From: Bryobacteraceae bacterium | GTDB lineage: Bacteria; Acidobacteriota; Terriglobia; Bryobacterales; Bryobacteraceae | Direction of reading: 5' to 3' | Length of the DNA stretch: 64,000 nt | NCBI GenBank assembly: GCA_041394945.1 | Contig: JAWKHH010000004.1 | Location: 496,001-560,000 of the forward strand | In this document: positions 59,963 to 64,000 of the stretch, piece after piece | Layout: every line of letters begins with the position of its first letter | How positions within the stretch are numbered: the first letter of the stretch is position 1 | Translations under genes and position numbers: made by a program | The notes under the pieces: model-generated | Told to the model about the DNA's origin: nothing | Seen by the model: only the letters and a program-made list of their open reading frames with translations | The model's database searches: none

Positions 59963-60718
59963 TTACCCGGTGGGCGGCGGCTCCGGCTCGATGGGTATCG
60001 TCTGCTTGTGATCGTGCTCGGTGTCGAGCACTTCGGCCGACGTGGTTCCGATCCGCACGATCCGGTAGCGCGACTTCACGGTCTGCCCTTCGAGCACCGT
60101 AAAGATATCTTCGCCGTTCAGGAAGAACGCGCGCTTCCCCTCGCGGCCGGCCACGTAACCGTAGAACTTGAGCGGGATCGGAGGAGGCGGCGGCTTCGAG
60201 GCCTTCTCCTCGCCGGCGGGCTTGGTTTCCTCGGGCGGCTTGGCATCGGCGGCCTTGGCCTCTTCCGCCCCCTTCTTCGGGACGATCTTCACGTCGGGGA
60301 CCTTCACCGGCTCGGTGGAGAAATCGAAGAGGCTCCGGTGTCCGCCGGAACTGGTGATGTTCTGAAGGCGGGCGAGCAAATCGAGCCGCAGGCGCGGGTC
60401 CGTGGTGGCCGGGTCGGCGCGCTCCTCGGGCCGGGCTCCGCCGATTTTCGGAACCCACTCGCGCATCGATTGCTGCGTGCGAGTGGCGCGGCGCGGGGGA
60501 GCGGGGATCGCCGCGGCGGCGTTGTTGGCGGCGGGACGTTCGGCGGGCAGGGGCTGTGTTCGGAGCGGCGACGGCGCCTTCGCAACCGGGGTAGAGGCGG
60601 GCGGGACCCCGTAGGCATCGCTCGTGAAGATGTTGGTGTACATCAGGTACCCCGCCACCAGCATGAGCCCGGCGGCGATGGCTACTTTCTTGGGCTCGGC
60701 TCCGACAGTGATCTTCAT
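59963..60718 (-). CDS. PilP/GspC-like pilus assembly protein
   Basis: A 251-residue protein with one N-terminal membrane helix (KVAIAAGLMLVAGYLMY) and a long alanine/proline-rich linker. Its C-terminal beta domain (PLKFYGYVAGREGKRAFFLNGEDIFTVLEGQTVKSRYRIVRIGTTSAEV) has the pattern of the PilP/GspC periplasmic homology domain. It links the inner-membrane PilN-PilO complex to the secretin in the periplasm. The ATG overlaps the TGA of pilO (ATGA), and the pseudopilin-like gene follows at once. Confidence 0.75.
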   Translation of the reverse strand: MKITVGAEPKKVAIAAGLMLVAGYLMYTNIFTSDAYGVPPASTPVAKAPSPLRTQPLPAERPAANNAAAAIPAPPRRATRTQQSMREWVPKIGGARPEERADPATTDPRLRLDLLARLQNITSSGGHRSLFDFSTEPVKVPDVKIVPKKGAEEAKAADAKPPEETKPAGEEKASKPPPPPIPLKFYGYVAGREGKRAFFLNGEDIFTVLEGQTVKSRYRIVRIGTTSAEVLDTEHDHKQTIPIEPEPPPTG

Positions 60719-61395
60719 GGCTGGGCCCCCACGTTGTTCGCCGCCGGCTGAGATCCGGGTTGCGGGGGCGGGGGAGCGGGCACGGAGCGGGCGTCCTGAA
60801 TAAAGGTGTTCATCCGGAACCGCGCGGAGAGCGTGCCGGCCTGCTGCAGCGGGGCGGCCTGCAAGCTGTCGATGATCAGAAAACGCCGCGAGCGATCCAC
60901 GAGGTTGACGAACTCGATGAGATCCGCGTAGCTGCCTTCGTAGTTGGCGTTGATGGTCATCATGCTGAGGTCGTCGCTGCCTTCCACCGGTTCGATGACG
61001 AAGGTGTGCTCACGGGGTTTGAGGCCCGCCTTCTTGGCCGAGGTGTCGATCTCGGCCAGGATGGTGGAAGATGTGGTGCGGCGGTCCATGAAGTAGTCGC
61101 GGACGAAACCGTTCTGTTCGCTCCGCGCGGAGTCCACTTTCGTCGCCAGGTCGCGCGCCTGGTGGAGTTGCGTCTGTTCGGCGCGCGTCGAGGCGCGGAG
61201 GCTTTGGAGGCTCGCCTCGAGATCGGCCACCGAGCCGCCGAAAGGCCGGTAGAGAAACACGAACGCGGCGGCGTTGAGGATGGCGAGCGCGCCGAGCGCC
61301 CACATCCAGGGCGCGCGTGGGTCGCGGCGGGGCGCCGGAAGAGCGGCTGCCGGGGCGCCCCCGGCTTGTCCTTTCTTCTTACTTCCCAGGCGCAT
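60715..61395 (-). CDS. pilO: PilO-like pilus assembly protein
   Basis: A 226-residue bitopic membrane protein. The cytoplasmic tail is basic and is followed by one helix (MWALGALAILNAAAFVFLY), a coiled coil (LEASLQSLRASTRAEQTQLHQARDL) and the ferredoxin-like periplasmic domain (ILAEIDTSAKKAGLKP ... VEGSDDLSMMTINANYEGSYADLIEFVNLVDRS). This is the PilO layout. It dimerises with PilN. Its start overlaps the end of pilN. Confidence 0.82.
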   Translation of the reverse strand: MRLGSKKKGQAGGAPAAALPAPRRDPRAPWMWALGALAILNAAAFVFLYRPFGGSVADLEASLQSLRASTRAEQTQLHQARDLATKVDSARSEQNGFVRDYFMDRRTTSSTILAEIDTSAKKAGLKPREHTFVIEPVEGSDDLSMMTINANYEGSYADLIEFVNLVDRSRRFLIIDSLQAAPLQQAGTLSARFRMNTFIQDARSVPAPPPPQPGSQPAANNVGAQP

Positions 61396-61951
61396 AGTTC
61401 ACGTTCACTCTGCCGCGATACAGCGGTTCCGATTGCGATGGCGGCGTCCAGGTGGCGATGGCGGTGGCGCCGAAGCGCGGCGACGCCTCGAGCTTCATGA
61501 GCATGTTGATCACCGGCTGCGGGTCCGACGCGGCCACGGTCATGTCGAGGCGGATGTTGTTTTCAAGATCCACCTGCGGGCGGATGCTCACGAGGCGGAC
61601 GTTGTACGGCATCACGCCTTCGAGGTCGTCGAAGATCTTCGTCCAGGAGATGCCCTTGCGCATCAGCAGGCCGTTCAGGAAGACGGCATTGTCGAAGACC
61701 ACCGCGTTCTCCGGATGGCGGAGGCGGGTGTCGACTTCGGCGCGCTGGCGGCGGATGCCATCGAGCGCCGTTTGCGCCTGCGCGATGTCCTGTTCGAGGG
61801 CGGTGCGCTGTTCGCGCTCCACCCAACCGAGCGACACCTGCATCACGAGCAGGCCGGAGAGCAGGGCGACTCCGGCGAGCGCGGCGAGCAGAAACGGCCG
61901 GTCTCGCCGGAAGGGCTCATTGGCGAGGTTGACGGGGACGGCGGCGCGCAT
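61379..61951 (-). CDS. pilN: PilN-like pilus assembly protein
   Basis: A 190-residue bitopic membrane protein. The N-terminal cytoplasmic segment (AVPVNLANEPFRRD) includes the VNLAxxPFR-type motif by which PilN binds PilM. A membrane helix (PFLLAALAGVALLSGLLVM), a coiled coil and a ferredoxin-like periplasmic domain follow. AGGAGG is upstream of the chosen ATG at 61951; a start at 62008 would lie inside pilM. It starts one base after the pilM stop. Confidence 0.85.
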   Translation of the reverse strand: MRAAVPVNLANEPFRRDRPFLLAALAGVALLSGLLVMQVSLGWVEREQRTALEQDIAQAQTALDGIRRQRAEVDTRLRHPENAVVFDNAVFLNGLLMRKGISWTKIFDDLEGVMPYNVRLVSIRPQVDLENNIRLDMTVAASDPQPVINMLMKLEASPRFGATAIATWTPPSQSEPLYRGRVNVNYAPGK

Positions 61952-61952
61952 T

Positions 61953-62891
61953 TCAGTGCCCCCCCTCCTGAGCGGAGAACCAGCCGAGCAGGCCGGCGTC
62001 GTGCGCATGGGCCGGGCCCCAGGTGGAGCGGAGGAGTTCGGTTTCGAGCGAGAGATCGGCCACGCACGCGTTGGCGAGCGACTGGACGTCCATGCCGATG
62101 GGCGCGCCGCCGCCGAACCCGCAGGCGACGATACGGTCCGGCCGGCGTCCGAGCGTGTCTTCGGCGAAGGCGACAGTCGGGTAGAGCACGGCCATCACCT
62201 CGTCGAGGTTCATGTCGGCCAGTTCGACGCAGCGGACGAGCTTCGGGTCGCGGCCGTCGCAAAGAGCCACCGTCAGCACCGGGCCGGCGAGCTTGGTGAG
62301 GATGGCGAGACCGGAGGCCGGGAGCAGATCGAGCGCCGCTAGCGTGGAGGTGGTGACGAGGCCCGGGTTGAAGCCGGCGGCGCGGAAGGGCGCTTCGTAG
62401 CGGGTGACGATGTCGCGCGCGGCGGCGACGACGACGGCTTCGGTGTGGCCGTTGGCCGCCTTGCGGGCGTGATAGCTGACGGCGGCGGTGTCGAGATCGA
62501 ACGGCACGGTCTTCTTCATGCGGAAGCGGACGAGCGAAAGCTGCTCTTCTTTGTTGCCGGAGAAGGAATCGAAATCGAGGATGGCGACGCGGGCGCAGTA
62601 GTCGGGGAGGATGACCGCGGCGTCGCGTCGGCGGCCGTTGAGGCGGAGGAGCGCGGCGACGTGGGCGGCGAAGGCGTCGGCGTGGAGGACGTTGTCGTTC
62701 ACCGGGGAGATCGCGAGCACTTCGCTCTCGAAGGGCCGGAAACCGATCTCGGGCGGTTGGCCACGCTTGGCCGGGCGGACGGCATGGGCGACGCCGCCGG
62801 CCGAGATCTCGAACGCGTAGGCCGGCGGCGGATCGTCGAGGAACGAAGGAAGCGCCGGGAGCGAGGCGCGAATCTGGTCGAACAGGGGCAT
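61953..62891 (-). CDS. pilM: PilM-like actin-fold ATPase
   Basis: A 312-residue cytoplasmic protein of the actin/FtsA fold. The two-domain layout, phosphate-binding segments (GPVLTVALCDGRD and VACGFGGGAPIG) and position before pilN and pilO identify it as PilM/GspL-type. It recruits PilN and links the assembly platform to the ATPase. It follows the PilB-like gene by 12 bases in the same operon. Confidence 0.82.
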   Translation of the reverse strand: MPLFDQIRASLPALPSFLDDPPPAYAFEISAGGVAHAVRPAKRGQPPEIGFRPFESEVLAISPVNDNVLHADAFAAHVAALLRLNGRRRDAAVILPDYCARVAILDFDSFSGNKEEQLSLVRFRMKKTVPFDLDTAAVSYHARKAANGHTEAVVVAAARDIVTRYEAPFRAAGFNPGLVTTSTLAALDLLPASGLAILTKLAGPVLTVALCDGRDPKLVRCVELADMNLDEVMAVLYPTVAFAEDTLGRRPDRIVACGFGGGAPIGMDVQSLANACVADLSLETELLRSTWGPAHAHDAGLLGWFSAQEGGH

Positions 62892-62903
62892 ACGGAGCCG
62901 GGG

Positions 62904-64000
62904 TCAGCCTTCGATGAAGGTGACCTTGTTGACCTCCTTCATCGTACTCAGGCCGAGACGCACCTTTTCAAGCGCCGATTCGCGGAGGAATGTCATTCCC
63001 TCGTCGCGCGCGACGCGTTTGATCTCCGATGCCGGGCGGCGGTCCAGAATCATCTCGCGGATCTTTTCGGAAAGGTCGAGCAGTTCGTGAATGGCGGTCC
63101 GGCCGTGGTAGCCCGTGCCGCCGCATTCGAAGCACCCTGCGCCTTCATAGAATGTGACGTCGCGCCATTCCTCCGGGTTGAGTCCGGATTCGACGAGATA
63201 CTCGTCCTCGTAGGTGACCGGCTTCTTGCAGAATTCGCAGATGACGCGCACCAGCCGCTGCGCAAGGACGCAGTTGAGAGCCGAGACGAAGTTATAGGGC
63301 TCCACACCCATGTTGATGAAGCGGCCGAGCACGTCGAACACGTTGTTGGCGTGGACGGTGGTGAAGACAAGGTGGCCGGTGAGGGCGGCGTTGATGGCGA
63401 TCTGCGCGGTTTCCTGGTCGCGGATTTCGCCGACGAGGATCTTGTCGGGGTCGTGACGGAGGATCGAACGCAGGCCGCGGGCGAAGGTGAGTCCCTTCTT
63501 CTCGTTCACCGGGATCTGCGTGATGCCCTTGATCTGGTATTCGACCGGGTCCTCAATGGTGATGATCTTGTCTTCGTCGTTCTTGATTTCCGAGATGGCG
63601 GCGTAGAGGGTGGTGGTTTTGCCCGAGCCGGTGGGGCCGGTGACGAGCACCATGCCGTAGGGCTCCTTGATGTAGCGGCGGAATTTCGTGATGTCGCCTT
63701 CGGAGAAGCCCACGACCTCGAGCGAGAGCTTGGCGAACTTCTCGCTCATCGACTCCTTGTCGAGCACGCGGAGCACAGCGTCTTCACCGTGGACGGTGGG
63801 CATGATGGAGACGCGGAAATCGATGAGGCGGCCTTTGTAGCGGACGCGGAAGCGGCCGTCCTGCGGGACGCGGCGCTCGGCGATGTCGAGCTCGCTCATC
63901 ACCTTGATGCGCGAGATGATGGTCGAGTGCCAGTCCTTGGCGATGGGCGGCATGGCGTAGTTGAGCACGCCGTCGATGCGGTACTTGATCACCACCTCGG
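62904..64000 (-). CDS. pilB: PilB/GspE-family assembly ATPase, 5' end outside the window
   Basis: The visible 365 residues form most of a type IV pilus/type II secretion ATPase. The Walker A motif is GPTGSGKTT, the Asp box is IITIEDPVEYQ, the Walker B region is ILVGEIRDQETA and the His box is VFTTVHANN. A C4 metal site (CEFCKKP ... CFECGGTG) is near the C-terminus, as in PilB and GspE. The frame stays open to the last base, so the N-terminal domains are missing. PilB (extension) is favoured over GspE because pilM, pilN and pilO follow, but the two are close. Confidence 0.85.
   Translation of the reverse strand, partial: EVVIKYRIDGVLNYAMPPIAKDWHSTIISRIKVMSELDIAERRVPQDGRFRVRYKGRLIDFRVSIMPTVHGEDAVLRVLDKESMSEKFAKLSLEVVGFSEGDITKFRRYIKEPYGMVLVTGPTGSGKTTTLYAAISEIKNDEDKIITIEDPVEYQIKGITQIPVNEKKGLTFARGLRSILRHDPDKILVGEIRDQETAQIAINAALTGHLVFTTVHANNVFDVLGRFINMGVEPYNFVSALNCVLAQRLVRVICEFCKKPVTYEDEYLVESGLNPEEWRDVTFYEGAGCFECGGTGYHGRTAIHELLDLSEKIREMILDRRPASEIKRVARDEGMTFLRESALEKVRLGLSTMKEVNKVTFIEG

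Overview
The window is high-GC and densely coded. It most resembles an Acidobacteriota genome of the Bryobacterales/Solibacter type. Pointers to this are two very large Oar-like TonB-dependent receptors with N-terminal carboxypeptidase-regulatory-like domains, a VWFA-related acidobacterial protein, an SBBP/BACON/NHL protein ending in a TIGR03437-like domain, a PEP-CTERM protein, PadR-linked genes and many short secreted proteins. This assignment rests on gene content only. No rRNA, tRNA, CRISPR array, transposase or prophage was recognised.

Layout. 1-5976: the 3' part of proS, an aminotransferase, a VOC protein, a DksA/TraR zinc-finger protein, a secreted VWA protein, and a tight pair (4981-5976) that looks like an RNase A-fold toxin plus a small membrane protein. 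6001-8580: a B12-type TonB receptor under a cobalamin riboswitch. 8584-13001: a structured dyad, a TIM-barrel sugar isomerase-like gene and the first Oar-like receptor. 13295-17264: an AT-richer accessory-looking block with a PEP-CTERM protein, a small open frame coupled to a VAO-type flavoprotein, a LuxI/FeeM-like GNAT protein, and repeated TAGTAC palindromes in its spacers. 17265-24000: asnS divergent from a nucleotidyltransferase-GHMP kinase fusion, then a secreted small protein, a hairpin repeat, and a peroxiredoxin-transglutaminase operon.

24115-26694: a HEAT-like protein, a nuclease-fold protein and a small protein whose Cys-His spacing recalls CNF1/CheD deamidases. 26846-34386: the SBBP/NHL giant, a PadR regulator with its own operator over the start codon, a chimeric Wzz-like membrane protein, a zinc-ribbon membrane protein and a SEC-C protein. 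34408-40020: a carbohydrate-oriented group (amidohydrolase, CE15-like glucuronoyl esterase, GH95 fucosidase, KduD-like SDR). 40069-41682: a TauE-like exporter, an orphan PII protein and a mini Fis regulator. 41699-48815: an outer-membrane protein, the second Oar-like receptor, a secreted protein and a MauG-type dihaem peroxidase. 49072-54923: an adenylate-forming ligase, an epoxide hydrolase-like enzyme, an acyl-CoA synthetase and 2-oxoacid dehydrogenase E1 alpha/beta. 54930-58199: an octahaem cytochrome, a FecR-like protein and a TPR protein. 58180-64000: a type IV pilus/type II secretion operon on the minus strand (PilB/GspE, PilM, PilN, PilO, PilP-like, and a pseudopilin-like protein with about 14 hexapeptide repeats).

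The genes suggest an aerobic or microaerobic heterotroph that takes up large substrates through TonB receptors, degrades plant or microbial polysaccharide, and builds surface pili. A recurring feature is a -10-like hexamer only 5-10 nt before the start codon without a Shine-Dalgarno sequence, which points to many leaderless or near-leaderless messages. The least ordinary parts are the TAGTAC block, the two toxin-like loci, the kinase fusion and the PadR locus.
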